Shown here in pieces: positions 1 through 9,659 of a DNA stretch of 64,000 nucleotides (position 1 is its first letter; every line of letters starts with the position of its first letter). The position numbers and the translations under genes were made by a program. The notes below the pieces were generated by a model. The model was not told the origin of the DNA and ran no database searches. It saw nothing but the letters and a program-made list of their open reading frames with translations. This DNA comes from Chaetoderma sp. LZ-2023a (lineage: Eukaryota > Mollusca > Caudofoveata > Chaetodermatida > Chaetodermatidae). The stretch is taken from contig CM067367.1 in assembly GCA_034401795.1 (NCBI GenBank), positions 80,658,674-80,722,673 on the forward strand, read 5' to 3'.

Positions 1-607
1 AAACTCGAAACTTAGTCCGAACATGGCCTGAGAAGTCGCTACAGGTTTGTCTTACTACGATTACTGAAATATAGATATACTACTGGAGCCATACACAGGT
101 TCAAGACAAGATGCTATCCCGACGATTTTCGTGGTTAAAACAGACAATGAAACCGTGCCATCTAAAATAAATTATCATTATCATCATCATCAACGAGTCA
201 TAAGACATTGGCTTGTTATTGCCTCAGTGGAATGTGTCATCTTGTTTCTTTATATTTGTTACCATGCTGTGTCACTGATAATAAAACTACAATCTACATT
301 AACACGTAGGCCTACATACCACATATAAGAATTTTTCTGATGCACAATATCTAGTTATATTCTGTTGAAAAAGCTGAAAATAATTTGACTGGAAGCTAGT
401 CAAACTATTTTCAAAATATTCAACAGGTTGCCTGCATAATTGACCTAAGATTGCGATACATGTAGCGATGTCGGTTAAGCGATAATCTACTCCAGTCCAG
501 TCCAAGATGGGCCTCTGTTTACTTGGGCTGAAAATTAGGTAACCTATTTTTTAGGCTACCCAAATTTGTCTAATTTTAGGGTCTGCATCATCATTGTTGC
601 TGTCATC
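1..607. other. Non-coding flank inside INTS8 intron 5
   Basis: I see no gene here. Positions 361-425 hold a small inverted repeat ending in ATATTCAACAG, which matches the family-B hairpin seen elsewhere in the window. A short ATC-rich run lies at 170-195. Because INTS8 exon 5 is at 9597-9659 and no exon 6 is found down to position 1, this stretch is inferred to be intronic. Confidence 0.5.
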
Positions 608-835
608 TAAACGAAATCAAGGATTTCTTTTTTCACGAGAGAGTTGATACTTACCTCCCTAATACTTTTGATATTGCTAAATATTGGCTTTCACTCAATA
701 AACACTCAGATTAAAACAGTTAGGTGCCCCTACTGGGCAGGGAGTCAGAGCATAGTCTGGCGGATGCCAGCCCCACCACCGCGCATGCGCAGACTAGCAC
801 TTCCTCTGACTAATTTATTGGCTGATACACATGCA
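608..835. repeat. DIRS-A inverted terminal repeat, 3' end
   Basis: The segment from about 649 to 806 is a near-perfect inverted copy of 7309-7460 and weaker matching continues to about 835. The outermost 53 bases (608-660) do not match the other end, but they reappear inverted at 893-945 in the internal complementary region. This defines the outer boundary. Confidence 0.88.
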
Positions 836-892
836 ACTATAAAGAGCCTGAAGACCGAGCCTCTGTGGGGTGGAGAGGCCGGGTCCGTATCT

Positions 893-991
893 AGGGAGGT
901 AAGTATCAACTCTCTCGTGAAAAAAGAAATCCTTGATTTCGTTTATTTCACATCAAGAGTATACTTACCTCCCTAATACTTTTGATATTGC
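893..991. repeat. DIRS-A internal complementary region (ICR)
   Basis: Bases 893-945 are the reverse complement of the left terminus (608-660). Bases 946-991 are the reverse complement of the right terminus (7436-7481). The two halves abut, so the ICR equals the complement of the joined element ends. In DIRS elements this region is thought to template completion of the termini during circle formation. Confidence 0.9.
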
Positions 992-1518
992 CAGAATTCG
1001 ACAGTGAATTCGGCGGGAGGGAGGCGAGGTCAAAAGACCAGCTCATCCCTATACGCTTTTCTGCGTTTAAGGCACTTAAACTTCTGAAACTGTATGAAAA
1101 AACAGTCAGGATTTGACTAACCATCGGATAACACCCCCGATGTATGAGAGATGACCGAATGTCATATGCGCTCCCCCCCTCCTTCCTGGGAGGAAGAGTC
1201 GAATGACCTCAATGTCCTATACGCTCTCTACGTACAAGTGCCATGTACTACAGGACAGAGACGAAAAACTCCATTTTCGTATACTCTCAACAATGAACCA
1301 CATAAATACACAAAACCATCATCATATTAATAACGGGTAACGTGACAAGACAATCAACAATGGACAACACATACACAAGACTGACCTTGTTGAAATGGCT
1401 GCTGACATCCTCTTCCCATTGGTGAAGCACGATGCAGTCCCAAATTAGTGGTTGTTTCCATAAATTAATTGTGAAATATATAAGCAATGAGGAAACCCCA
1501 TCAAAAATATATGCCAAG
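992..1518. other. DIRS-A 3' untranslated region
   Basis: The interval lies between the ICR and the end of the YR reading frame. It includes a CT-rich stretch near 1170-1190. No conserved protein is recognisable on either strand, and it is taken as the 3' non-coding part of DIRS-A. Confidence 0.6.
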
Positions 1519-2535
1519 CTATTTTTTCAAAATCGACAAGGCGAGAGGATTAGAGGTGTCACGGAGATAATGGTCTGTAAAACCTGACTCACAGTGCCAC
1601 TGAGCCACCGACATAATATCATCCACAGGGACCCCATTAAATAGGGCAGTGGATGTCACTACGCCGCGGACACTGTGAGCCTTGGCCACATCAACCTGCT
1701 TCCCGGTGGCGGATTTATGGCAAAACTGAATGCATTCTACAATCCACCTGGAAATGGTGTCCTTAGAAGCCCTGCCATGGGGTTCAATATAAGACAACCA
1801 TAACGCCGACTGGTCGGTGCGCCACTCCGCCGTACGTTGTTTGTACCGGCAAAGCGCTCGGACGGGACACCATGCTTTAGAATTAGGATCATATCTAGTT
1901 AAAGCAGGCAAAACAATAGGTTGACCTGGATATTTCAACGACTGATTTTTAGCCAAGAAATTAATCCTAGGTAGCAGCTTAAGGCCTTCCCCTGAAACCA
2001 CAAAACGGTCATCCTCGGCTGATAAGGCATGAATTTCACTCCTACGCCTAGCCGAGGCCGCAGCAATTAAAAACACAGTCTTCAGTGTTAATAGTTTCAT
2101 AGAAATGGAACTAAGTGGTTCAAACGGCTTATCACCTAGTACTTGAAGCACTAGCGATAAACTCCAAGACGGAATCACAGGTGGATTCCTTGGTCTTAGA
2201 TTGCCCATGCCTTTAATTAATACATTTAATGTATTTACTTCATCACTTCCCCTCTTAGCCAAGCAAGGAATAACAGACATTAAAGCTGACTTATAACCAG
2301 CAATAGAGTTAGGCTTGAGGCTATAGGCATCATAGAGGTGACAGGAAATCAGCTACTACCTGAATAGATGAATCCATTGGATCAATACATCTTTTTGAGC
2401 ACCATTCTGCAAATCTGTTGATTTTATAATTATATGCTCTGGAGGTTGACCCCCTCCTGGCTTTGGCCATAAACATGGCTGCTTGCTCAGAAAAGCCCTC
2501 CTTAATTCTAGATTCCTTGACAACATCCACGCAGT
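1519..2535 (-). pseudogene. DIRS-A tyrosine recombinase (YR), one frameshift
   Basis: The enzyme would cut and rejoin DNA to integrate the circular element copy. The N-terminal core-binding part (about 2535-2330) lies in one frame. The catalytic part (2280-1519) lies in another, and reading changes near 2330 with an apparent one-base loss compared with DIRS-C. Catalytic residues are visible: Arg within ASARRRSEIH (about residue 80 of the downstream segment), HSVR (202-205), WH (228-229) and nucleophile Tyr within DHYLRD (238). The frame ends at a stop before 1519. All active-site residues survive, so the frameshift is the main lesion. The N-terminal part overlaps the end of the RT-RNase H frame, as is common in DIRS elements. 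Confidence 0.85.
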
Positions 2536-4366
2536 CAATCTGAACATTGACGGATTGTTGTGAAGGGCCTTGCCCTGGAAGATAATATCGTCCATCAGAG
2601 GCAGAGGAACCGGATTGCAGACCAGAAGGTCCAGCAGATCCGTATACCATGATCGGCTTGGCCAATCCGGGGCGATCAGAAGCACTTGGCATTCCTCTTG
2701 TCTGATTTTCTGAAGAATTTTTGGAATCAGGATTGCTGGAGGGAATGCGTATGCATACATTCTCCCCCAGCTGATAGCTAACGCATCTGTTGCGAAAGCG
2801 CTTGGATCCGGAATCGGAGAGACGTACGTCGTCATCTTCGCATTCTTCTTCGTTGCGAACAAATCGATGTTGGGTTTCCCCCAATGGTCGAACAGACGAT
2901 CCGCCACACATTGATTTAGTTGCCATTCCGTGGGTAAAACACTCATCCTTCGGCTCAATGAGTCTGCTAGCAGATTTAACCTTCCCGGAATATGAACTGC
3001 TTTCAAGGTAATCTGGTGATCCAGACACCAACAAAGCAGTCTCCATGTCATCATACAGAGACTGGGCGACTTCGTTCCGCCCTGGCGGTTTATGTAAGTC
3101 ACAACTGTTGAGTTGTCTGAACGAATAAGAACAATCTTGCCCTGAACTTTCTGTAAGAAATGTTCCAGGCCCAGGACTACTGCTCTTAGCTCCAGTAGAT
3201 TTATATGTTCCTTTGACTGTTCCAGATTCCAAAGCCCTGATATCGTGGACTCTTCCAGGCAAGCTCCCCAGCCCTCCATCGATGCATCTGTATACACAGT
3301 CACCTGAGGGTGGGGAGGGGTTAGCATAACCCCCACCAAGAGATTCTCTGTGTCCAACCACCATTGCAGGTGATGAATCAGAGGCGCCAACACTGACACA
3401 TTCGAGTCCAGCGAACCTGTACTCTGGGTCCATTGTGTCATGAGAAATAACTGGATCGGCCGCCTGCGTAAGGCGGCCTGAGGAATGACTGGTTCCAATG
3501 AAACCATCAACCCCAGCATTCTCAAGTAAACCCGTGCCAGGACATGACGACTGTCGCACACTGACTGAATTAATGAGATGAGTTTCTGAACTCTCTCCTG
3601 AGTAGGATAAACATATCCTGTCTCTAGATCGAAGAACATCCCCAGGTAAACAAACTTCTGGGATGGAATCAGCTCTGATTTTGGGAAATTGATCATCCAG
3701 CCTAAGTCTGTGAGAGTTTTCAAAACAATCTCCAGACTGGCCGATAAACTTTCCCGGGTGTGCGCTTTCAACAGCCAGTCGTCTATGTACGTGTGGACTG
3801 CTATGATCGCAAGAACCACACGGGTGAAAACCCGAGGAGCCGTGGAAATTCCGAAGGGTAGCACCCTGAATTCCCACTGTCTGCCCTGGAATGCAAATCT
3901 CAGGAAGCGACGGAAACTCCTGTGTATGGGGATGTGGAAATAAGCGTCCTTCAAATCTATCGACGCTGTCCACATTCCCCTCTCTAACCCCGCCAACACC
4001 GAGCGCACAGTCTCCATCTTGAAACTGGGCGTCTCTCTGAACTTGTTCAATGGCTTGAGGTTGAGAATTGGTCTCCACCCTCCGGTTGAATAGAAGCCCG
4101 GACACCTCTGTGCCGGCTGAATAGCTCCTTTTTGTATGAGGGAATTTATTTCCTCCTCGATACACAACCTTTGATTTGGATCTCTCGGATTTGGAGTCCA
4201 GATCGGCACTAGAGACAGTCGCGATGGCGGGCCTGTCATCCAATCGGGATGATACCCGACTGAAAGCCATCGCAAGACTAAACGGTCCTGAGTTAACCGT
4301 TCCCACTCTTGCATGTGGTCGGCTAGCCGGCCTCCCACCGGTCCACCTAGGGATAGAGGTGGACAT
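2330..4366 (-). other. Long second open frame overlapping RT-RNase H and continuous with YR N-terminus
   Basis: A frame offset by -1 from RT stays open for 678 codons. It runs under nearly the whole RT-RNase H gene and ends in the recognisable N-terminal YR segment (SRAYNYKINRFAEWC). The same relative frame is open over long stretches in DIRS-B (33295-34356) and DIRS-C (37181-38050 and 35600-37159). Overlap of YR and RT frames is known in DIRS-1-type elements, so this may be an extended YR reading frame. A by-product of codon bias cannot be excluded from reading alone. Confidence 0.4.
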
Positions 4367-4494
4367 AAGGAGTGCAAGAGCGGCACTGTCTCCTTTGCCA
4401 GAAACACCGGCGCGGTTCTTACCGCGGTAACCGTCCCATCAGGAACGATTACCCCGCCCAGATCCTCGCGCGCCACGACCAGCACCGCGCGCAC
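2356..4494 (-). CDS. DIRS-A reverse transcriptase-RNase H polyprotein
   Basis: This open frame of 712 codons copies element RNA into DNA. RT signatures are IDLKDAYFHIP (about 179-189), LPFGISTAP (212-220) and the catalytic YIDDW (236-240). RNase H follows with Asp403 (YTDAS), Glu435, Asp460 (RSDNS) and Asp511 (ADSLS). The C-terminal region contains DLFAT (about 544-548) and WPSRSW (611-616), typical of DIRS polyproteins; its function is uncertain. Compared with DIRS-B and DIRS-C, two short in-frame segments are missing: a few residues including VPK before GGWRP, and about eight before HTYIDDW. The protein is therefore probably impaired despite the intact frame. Its start overlaps the end of gag in another frame, so the real initiation mode is unknown. 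Confidence 0.9.
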   Translation of the reverse strand: MRAVLVVAREDLGGVIVPDGTVTAVRTAPVFLAKETVPLLHSLCPPLSLGGPVGGRLADHMQEWERLTQDRLVLRWLSVGYHPDWMTGPPSRLSLVPIWTPNPRDPNQRLCIEEEINSLIQKGAIQPAQRCPGFYSTGGWRPILNLKPLNKFRETPSFKMETVRSVLAGLERGMWTASIDLKDAYFHIPIHRSFRRFLRFAFQGRQWEFRVLPFGISTAPRVFTRVVLAIIAVHTYIDDWLLKAHTRESLSASLEIVLKTLTDLGWMINFPKSELIPSQKFVYLGMFFDLETGYVYPTQERVQKLISLIQSVCDSRHVLARVYLRMLGLMVSLEPVIPQAALRRRPIQLFLMTQWTQSTGSLDSNVSVLAPLIHHLQWWLDTENLLVGVMLTPPHPQVTVYTDASMEGWGACLEESTISGLWNLEQSKEHINLLELRAVVLGLEHFLQKVQGKIVLIRSDNSTVVTYINRQGGTKSPSLCMMTWRLLCWCLDHQITLKAVHIPGRLNLLADSLSRRMSVLPTEWQLNQCVADRLFDHWGKPNIDLFATKKNAKMTTYVSPIPDPSAFATDALAISWGRMYAYAFPPAILIPKILQKIRQEECQVLLIAPDWPSRSWYTDLLDLLVCNPVPLPLMDDIIFQGKALHNNPSMFRLTAWMLSRNLELRRAFLSKQPCLWPKPGGGQPPEHIIIKSTDLQNGAQKDVLIQWIHLFR

Positions 4495-6445
4495 CTCGCT
4501 GCTGGCCGAATCGCACGCGGCCGAGGCCGGCGCTGCGATGGTGGTTGGCCTCTGACCTGGCCACTACCACCTCGAGCCTGCAGGGGACGATACGCAGGGG
4601 GTGCGGCGCGAACGTTGGCACGTTGGCACGACGAAGCACCTCAAACTGCTCGCGCAGCGCCCTCTGGTTATTGACCAGAGTAACCGTCTCCTGGAGGTGC
4701 CTACATCCCTCACCTCCAAAGAGACCAGGACCTGTCATAGGCGTACGTAGTAGCCTATTGTAGAGGTCCTGGGACGGGCACAGATTATCCAAGGCAAAAG
4801 TGCGCCTTGCCCGGACACTCCTGGTCACCGCCCGCGTCATACAGTCCAGAGCCAGGTTGATACCATCCTGGATGGCTCGCTGGACTGTGACCGGACTTGG
4901 CTGGCGCGATGCGGATGCTGTTACTACCCCTTGTAACAGCTGGGAGACGTGGGACAGAGCGGCAATCGAAGCCCTCCCACTCTCCTCCGCATCACGCAAC
5001 ACGGCATTTGCTGAACGCAACGCGTTCGAACACAAGACTCCCGTGTCAGAACGGGAGCCTGGCCGCGCATCCTCACCCAAAGCCGCGCGGTCATCCACGC
5101 TCGGCTTCGGTACCACACCGTACCGCTGGTAGTCCAGGGGCACGATGCGGCAACGCCTGGCCACCTCGCGCGGGGCCTTAGCGAGACGTCCACTCGACTT
5201 AATGGACGTCTCCGCCGCCTCGAACATGTCAACGACATGCTCTGCCAGCGGCAGAGAAGGCATAGCGTTAGCAGTAGGCTTACCAGCTAACCACGGCCTG
5301 TGCTCACGCTGGCTAGCCGACTGCTCCACGGGCAGATCTGGTCTAACACTCACCAACCACTGGCAAGCGTCAGACCAATCCTCCTCTGTGGCTAGCTGCG
5401 AGCGCTCTACAAGACGGGGGCCTTCGTCTTCCTCCTGAGCGCAAGCAACAGAGCTTGACGGCGGGTACGCTGATATCCCTGGCAAGCCAGGGAGAACATG
5501 CGGGCCTGACAATAGCGGCATGCTAATATCACTGGTTTGACCAGGAGCAGGCGCCGTGGTAGAGCGCGGGGCATATACCGCCCCACCACGGCCCCGGCCA
5601 GCACCAGCGACACTCTCGGCAAGCCGAGGTATGCGGTACCGCTGGCCTTCAGCGCCCAGGGCCACAGTCTGAACCGTGGATTCTACCCCTGGGAGAGTAG
5701 AACCGTGGAAAAAGGCGCCTGTATTCCCCGCGAGGGGTGCACAGACGTCATAATCCATGGCCACGTCTTCAGACGGCGACCCCAACAGGTAATCCTCATC
5801 CTCCTGGCCAGACAGATTAGACTCCGGGTCAGCAAAGAGAGCTAACCCGGACTGGCCAGGGAAGGTGCCATACGAGGTACTGGCACCCGCGGTGTGCGGA
5901 TACCCCTGGACTGATAAGCAGCCCGCGGGTTCCAGCGACGACCGTCCACGGTCCCTATTGGGCGCGGCAATAAGCCTGCTGCCAGGGCCGTGGAACGCCC
6001 CCTCTAATGGGGCCACCTCTGAATCTTCAAACAACGGAAGCGTACTAAGGAACGATGATTCAGAGGTGGGGATTACCTGCTCCGAAGAAGATGATGAGGT
6101 CAATAAAGGATTTGGTCCAGGAAGCATGCCACGAAGCAACTCTGGAACCAAATCCTTTATTGTCCTCCTCATCTCTCCCAACATCTCGGTCCGGAAGGCC
6201 TCCATGTCCACCGCGGACGAGGCCTTCCTCTTACCCTTCTTACTTACAACCTCTTTTTTCAGCTTCTTCTTCTCCTCCTCCACCTTGTCCTTCGCCTGCA
6301 AGCACAAGAATTCGGACATTAGCTCGCCCCCCCAGTGCTTACATATCTCGCAATTAAGCAAGGGACCACAGGGGCTACACTGAAAACAGAGATGAGGGCC
6401 AAACTTGTCCCTCAAAAATCGTCCACAGGACGCACAACCAGGTCT
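4439..6445 (-). CDS. DIRS-A Gag-like protein (ORF1)
   Basis: A long frame that would encode the element's structural or nucleic-acid-binding protein. Near the N-terminus is a Cys/His cluster (CASC, then PHLCFQCSPC, then CEIC) followed by a W..E...FL segment. The same layout occurs in the DIRS-B and DIRS-C gag genes. The middle is Ser/Pro/Gly-rich, and the C-terminus has an RG-rich tail (RGARGAGRGARGSGRG) suggesting RNA binding. No ATG precedes the Cys cluster in frame; the first in-frame ATG is near 6331. A splice acceptor at 6446 directly precedes the Cys-rich exon, so the start is probably upstream of a short intron. Gag proteins of this group are poorly conserved, so the assignment rests on position, Cys cluster and tail. 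Confidence 0.75.
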   Translation of the reverse strand, partial: RPGCASCGRFLRDKFGPHLCFQCSPCGPLLNCEICKHWGGELMSEFLCLQAKDKVEEEKKKLKKEVVSKKGKRKASSAVDMEAFRTEMLGEMRRTIKDLVPELLRGMLPGPNPLLTSSSSSEQVIPTSESSFLSTLPLFEDSEVAPLEGAFHGPGSRLIAAPNRDRGRSSLEPAGCLSVQGYPHTAGASTSYGTFPGQSGLALFADPESNLSGQEDEDYLLGSPSEDVAMDYDVCAPLAGNTGAFFHGSTLPGVESTVQTVALGAEGQRYRIPRLAESVAGAGRGRGGAVYAPRSTTAPAPGQTSDISMPLLSGPHVLPGLPGISAYPPSSSVACAQEEDEGPRLVERSQLATEEDWSDACQWLVSVRPDLPVEQSASQREHRPWLAGKPTANAMPSLPLAEHVVDMFEAAETSIKSSGRLAKAPREVARRCRIVPLDYQRYGVVPKPSVDDRAALGEDARPGSRSDTGVLCSNALRSANAVLRDAEESGRASIAALSHVSQLLQGVVTASASRQPSPVTVQRAIQDGINLALDCMTRAVTRSVRARRTFALDNLCPSQDLYNRLLRTPMTGPGLFGGEGCRHLQETVTLVNNQRALREQFEVLRRANVPTFAPHPLRIVPCRLEVVVARSEANHHRSAGLGRVRFGQQRGARGAGRGARGSGRGNRS

Positions 6446-6503
6446 CTGAAAAAGGCCAAAGGATGAGGAGTATGAGCAAACTAGTTAAGCTTAGAAAACT
6501 CAC
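6446..6503 (-). other. Candidate 58-nt intron at the start of DIRS-A gag
   Basis: Minus-strand reading gives a donor GTGAGT at 6503-6498, a branch-point-like CTTAACT, a pyrimidine-rich tract and an acceptor CAG ending at 6446. Splicing joins an upstream open segment in phase to the Cys-rich gag exon, while the unspliced frame has a stop within the intron. Acceptor-like sites also sit just before the Cys-rich exon in DIRS-B (43377 region) and DIRS-C (40361 region). This is inferred from consensus sites only. Confidence 0.4.
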
Positions 6504-7274
6504 CAACTCAAGAGAAGGAAAATGATCATAAAGATCATAATTTATCAGAAAACCAGCTTCGGACAATTTTAATTGTTAATAAAGAGCAAGGCTGATTATG
6601 ACGTCATTAATCCTATGACAGGAAAAAATCGATCCCCAACAAACATCCCAGTGCAAGGACGAATTGTATCTCTAACCAGAACATGTGCAGAATGGACATT
6701 TCGACTACACAAGCATCAGATATATACTGATAACAATGGCAAATAGAGTTAATTATCTCCCTTTCCTCTAAATAATTAACATCACCTCATATCAATAATT
6801 AGATACCCGACACCTTGTCTAGACAAACCATCCAACCTGATGAACTGGAGCACTCCACCACTGAACGCCTCTTAACTCTCTCCACCTCTAGGGGAAGGAA
6901 TTGGATCAAGAGGGCAAAGTGAGAAGACCTTTATAATAGGCCTCCAGAGAGACACAAACCCTCTGCTGATGTCATGTCCATTATATTTCTTCACACAGAC
7001 CTGTGGACATAAACACAAAGAGAGATTAGTCTTATATAGCACCTAGTTGATATAAAACCAACTAATCAAGGCGCTTATCACGTTTAGCGCGAGTCCCGGA
7101 AACACATTACAACGGGACAAAACTCGCTAATTTTACTAGAAGTCACCTGATTTAAAGGTCCAAGGCCCTCCTGTGGCGAAGTCACTCTCTCTGCCATCTT
7201 TCTCAGGGATAAACTTCTACCAAACCGTCTCAAAAAACTTCGAAAAGAGTATAGAAAGTTTCTAACACAAAAGC
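6504..7274 (-). other. DIRS-A 5' leader region
   Basis: Between gag and the 5' terminal repeat there is no conserved protein. Minus-strand TATA-like strings (ATTATAAAGG near 6940, CTATATAAG near 7040) and an acceptor-like pyrimidine-AG near 7004 are present. They are compatible with a transcribed, possibly spliced leader. Function is inferred. Confidence 0.35.
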
Positions 7275-7481
7275 ATGTGTACACTCTAAGCCAATAAATT
7301 AGCAAAGAGGTAGTGCTAGTCTGCGCATGCGCGGTGGTGGGGCTGGCATCCGCCAGACTATGCTCTGACTCCCTGCCCAGTAGGGGCACCTAACTGTTTT
7401 AATCTGAGTGTTTATTGAGTGAAAGCCAATATTTAGCAATATCAAAAGTATTAGGGAGGTAAGTATACTCTTGATGTGAAA
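7275..7481. repeat. DIRS-A inverted terminal repeat, 5' end
   Basis: Inverted counterpart of the left terminus, and strongest over 7309-7460. The outermost 46 bases (7436-7481) recur inverted in the ICR at 946-991, which fixes the element edge at about 7481. Confidence 0.88.
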
Positions 7482-9193
7482 ATGGTCAGCATAAATTTGT
7501 ATCTATCGTAATCACTATCATTGCCTGCCATCTTTGCTAGTGCCAGCATTATCAATGTTACTGCAATCATGGTCACCATAAAATTATCACTGTCACCATC
7601 ACCATTGTTAGTGCCACCATTATCACCATCATTGCGGATGACTCTGATCTGTCACTCATGTATATGGTGTCATAATCAATTACATCAGACATCACATGTA
7701 GGCTGATATCACATCCATAATTGAGAAATTCTCCGCCATGAAGCTGGAATAGTCTGTCAAGTGTACAAATTGTGTCTTTGATGGATGTACTACTTAATAA
7801 TCATTCTGACGAGTCGATTGAAAATTTTGAAACTAATTTGACTACGGCAGCAACATACTCAGTCAAATTAGTTTCTAAATATTCAACAGGTTACCTTGAT
7901 AATTGTATTCTGGGAATTCAGGGTTGGATCGATTGCAACATGGGCTAAAAATGGACAGGTCATAGCTAGAAATGTATCCCTCTATTATTGGTACTCCTGC
8001 CATTATCTCCATCAGAATTTTTACTGCCATCTTTTTTACTGTCATCATTAGCAGTCGCAATCAACATTGTAAGCGCCATAATTGTTACTCTCATCATGTC
8101 ACTGTTGTCATTGGTACTGTCATCACCATCATTGTCAGTCATCATCCTAGTAAGATACGGTCATCACAATCATTGTCACTGCCATCGTTCTTATCATCAT
8201 CATTGCCACCCACTTGACAGAACTTTACTCTCATCATCATCACCTTCATTGTCACCATCATTATTATTGTTCTTGTCAATACTAACACACATCATGATTG
8301 AGCTCATAAAATGGCAAAATATTTATTGCAACACGTGTGTTGACACAGCAGATGTTTAGGTGGCACTTTGGACTTCAGGGGATTACAAAGGGACCTCGGA
8401 TTGGCTGCTCATAAACCAGTCAGTCATTCATTCTCTCTTTACTTTCACAGAGACCACCGCGTATCAGAAATCAGGTCAATGCCAATGAGTCGTGTGCATG
8501 CGCCGTCAAGAAGATTTATCCTATTATGAAGAATCATTGATTTAAGCAAAATGGATTCATTGTGCCTCCAATTTCTTTTATTCTCTCAAGTATTGAGCCC
8601 AATGCGGAGATATTACTGTTGTGGCACGTTTTGTCATACTAAGAGCTATTGACTTCATGCTTGGTGAGTGAGTACCTCTGGGCAAAAGCTACCATCCATA
8701 TAATTAGTAGGTCAGTCTGATCTACTTTTTGGATAATATAGGTGGCTAAGAAAAGTTGATGTGGTATATTTCAATGACTTCATCACAAATTGACATTACA
8801 AATCCAGTGATGTGAAATAATGATGTCGGAAACATGATGAATCAAGAAACAATGTAACAATGACGTTGAATATGCACACAGAAAGCAGTTCTTACTTTCT
8901 ATTTCCTGGGTTATAATCGGTTTCAAATTGAAAGGCATTAAGACACCGGAAGCTTATATCAAGGAAATATGCAGCATTTATTCATGTCATTATTTGTTAT
9001 ATGTTTATTCATTTCATATGTTTCTTCATATTTTAGAGTGATAAATTGTACAAGTTATGGATAACAACTGTATAATCAAAGATAAAATATAAGCCCATGA
9101 TATTAGGCCTATAATAAAGTAAAGCTGGACTAGATAGCATGGATTAGCAGATTTGACAATGTTTAACGTACAGTACCATGAAAAATTTAATAT
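7482..9193. other. Intronic stretch with degenerate ATC/ACC-rich low-complexity DNA
   Basis: Imperfect CATCATYACCATTGTCACC-like runs fill about 7500-7650 and 7985-8290, which makes short spurious reading frames. A family-B hairpin lies at about 7815-7895. No exon with good splice sites is seen from 8300 to 9190. Confidence 0.55.
7815..7895. repeat. Family-B hairpin (TTTCAAAATATTCAACAG type)
   Basis: Inverted arms GAAACTAATTTGACT and AGTCAAATTAGTTTC flank a loop containing GCAGCAACA and end in ATATTCAACAG. It matches other family-B copies in the window. Confidence 0.6.
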
Positions 9194-9320
9194 GTATATT
9201 TGCAAACCAATAAGACTATTTTTGAAAATTTACCAATGAAATGACTGGTTCGATAATCTAACCAGTCATTTCAGTGGTAAATTTTCAAAAATAGTCTTCT
9301 TGGTTTGCAAATGGACATTT
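9194..9320. mobile_element. Family-A hairpin MITE copy
   Basis: Long inverted arms built around GACTATTTTTGAAAATTTACC and its complement, with a short loop between the ACTGG and CCAGT halves, ended by TTTGCAAATGGACATTT. Near-perfect copy of the core hairpin. Confidence 0.75.
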
Positions 9321-9439
9321 ATCAAGAGGACTACAGAAACACTAATGGAAATATTGCAACATCTTTTAGTATATTTATTCACACTATTGAGAGCAATACA
9401 TATTGTGGTGTCGGAGCGAACTGAGTTATACAGTGTACA

Positions 9440-9535
9440 TTCCTGACAAGATTAATAATTTTTGAAAATTATTAATTTTAGGCAGCAACAGCTTCCAGTC
9501 AAATTAATTTCAAAATAATCAACACTTTTCCTATA
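9440..9535. repeat. Family-B hairpin copy
   Basis: Contains the AGGCAGCAACAGCTTCCAGT loop side and the arm AAATTAATTTCAAAATAATC. It lies about 60 bases downstream of the INTS8 exon 5 donor. Confidence 0.5.
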
Positions 9536-9596
9536 TCCTAGTTACTCTAAACAGGTATCATTCAGTAAGGGTTGGTTATGAACATTAAAAACTTAC

Positions 9597-9659
9597 GTAA
9601 CAAATCCAGTCCTGACTGGTTTGACAGGGAATGAATTATGAACTATTGTCCTCAGGCAC
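9597..9659 (-). CDS. INTS8: INTS8 coding exon 5
   Basis: 63 nt, acceptor TCACTGTTTGCAG at 9660 and donor GTAAGT at 9596-9591. The first G completes the Trp codon from exon 4. It encodes CLRTIVHNSFPVKPVRTGFV and ends in phase 2. No exon 6 is found between here and position 1. Confidence 0.92.

Larger units (their letters stand above)
608..7481 (-). mobile_element. DIRS-A: near full-length DIRS-type tyrosine-recombinase retrotransposon
   Basis: On the minus strand the order is gag, RT-RNase H, tyrosine recombinase (YR), about 6.9 kb in all. Inverted terminal repeats lie at 608-835 and 7275-7481. An internal complementary region (ICR) at 893-991 is complementary to both outermost ends joined head to tail. 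That is the diagnostic architecture of the DIRS group, which integrates by a YR through a circular intermediate rather than by a DDE integrase. The element lies in INTS8 intron 5 in the same orientation as the gene. The copy looks inactive: RT carries two in-frame deletions and YR has a frameshift near 2330. Confidence 0.9.

Noticed and set aside
613..942. Stand-alone 330-bp MITE next to DIRS-A
   Set aside because: The apparent inverted ends are the DIRS-A 3' terminal repeat and the first half of its ICR; the same arrangement recurs in DIRS-C.
4176..5438. Several plus-strand frames of 80-110 codons
   Set aside because: They are shadows opposite the GC-rich DIRS-A gag gene with no domain of their own.
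7521..8359. Ser/Ile/Val-rich frames
   Set aside because: Produced by degenerate ATC/ACC low-complexity sequence.
8360..9590. Candidate INTS8 exon 6
   Set aside because: No segment had both splice sites and the expected INTS8 continuation in the right phase.
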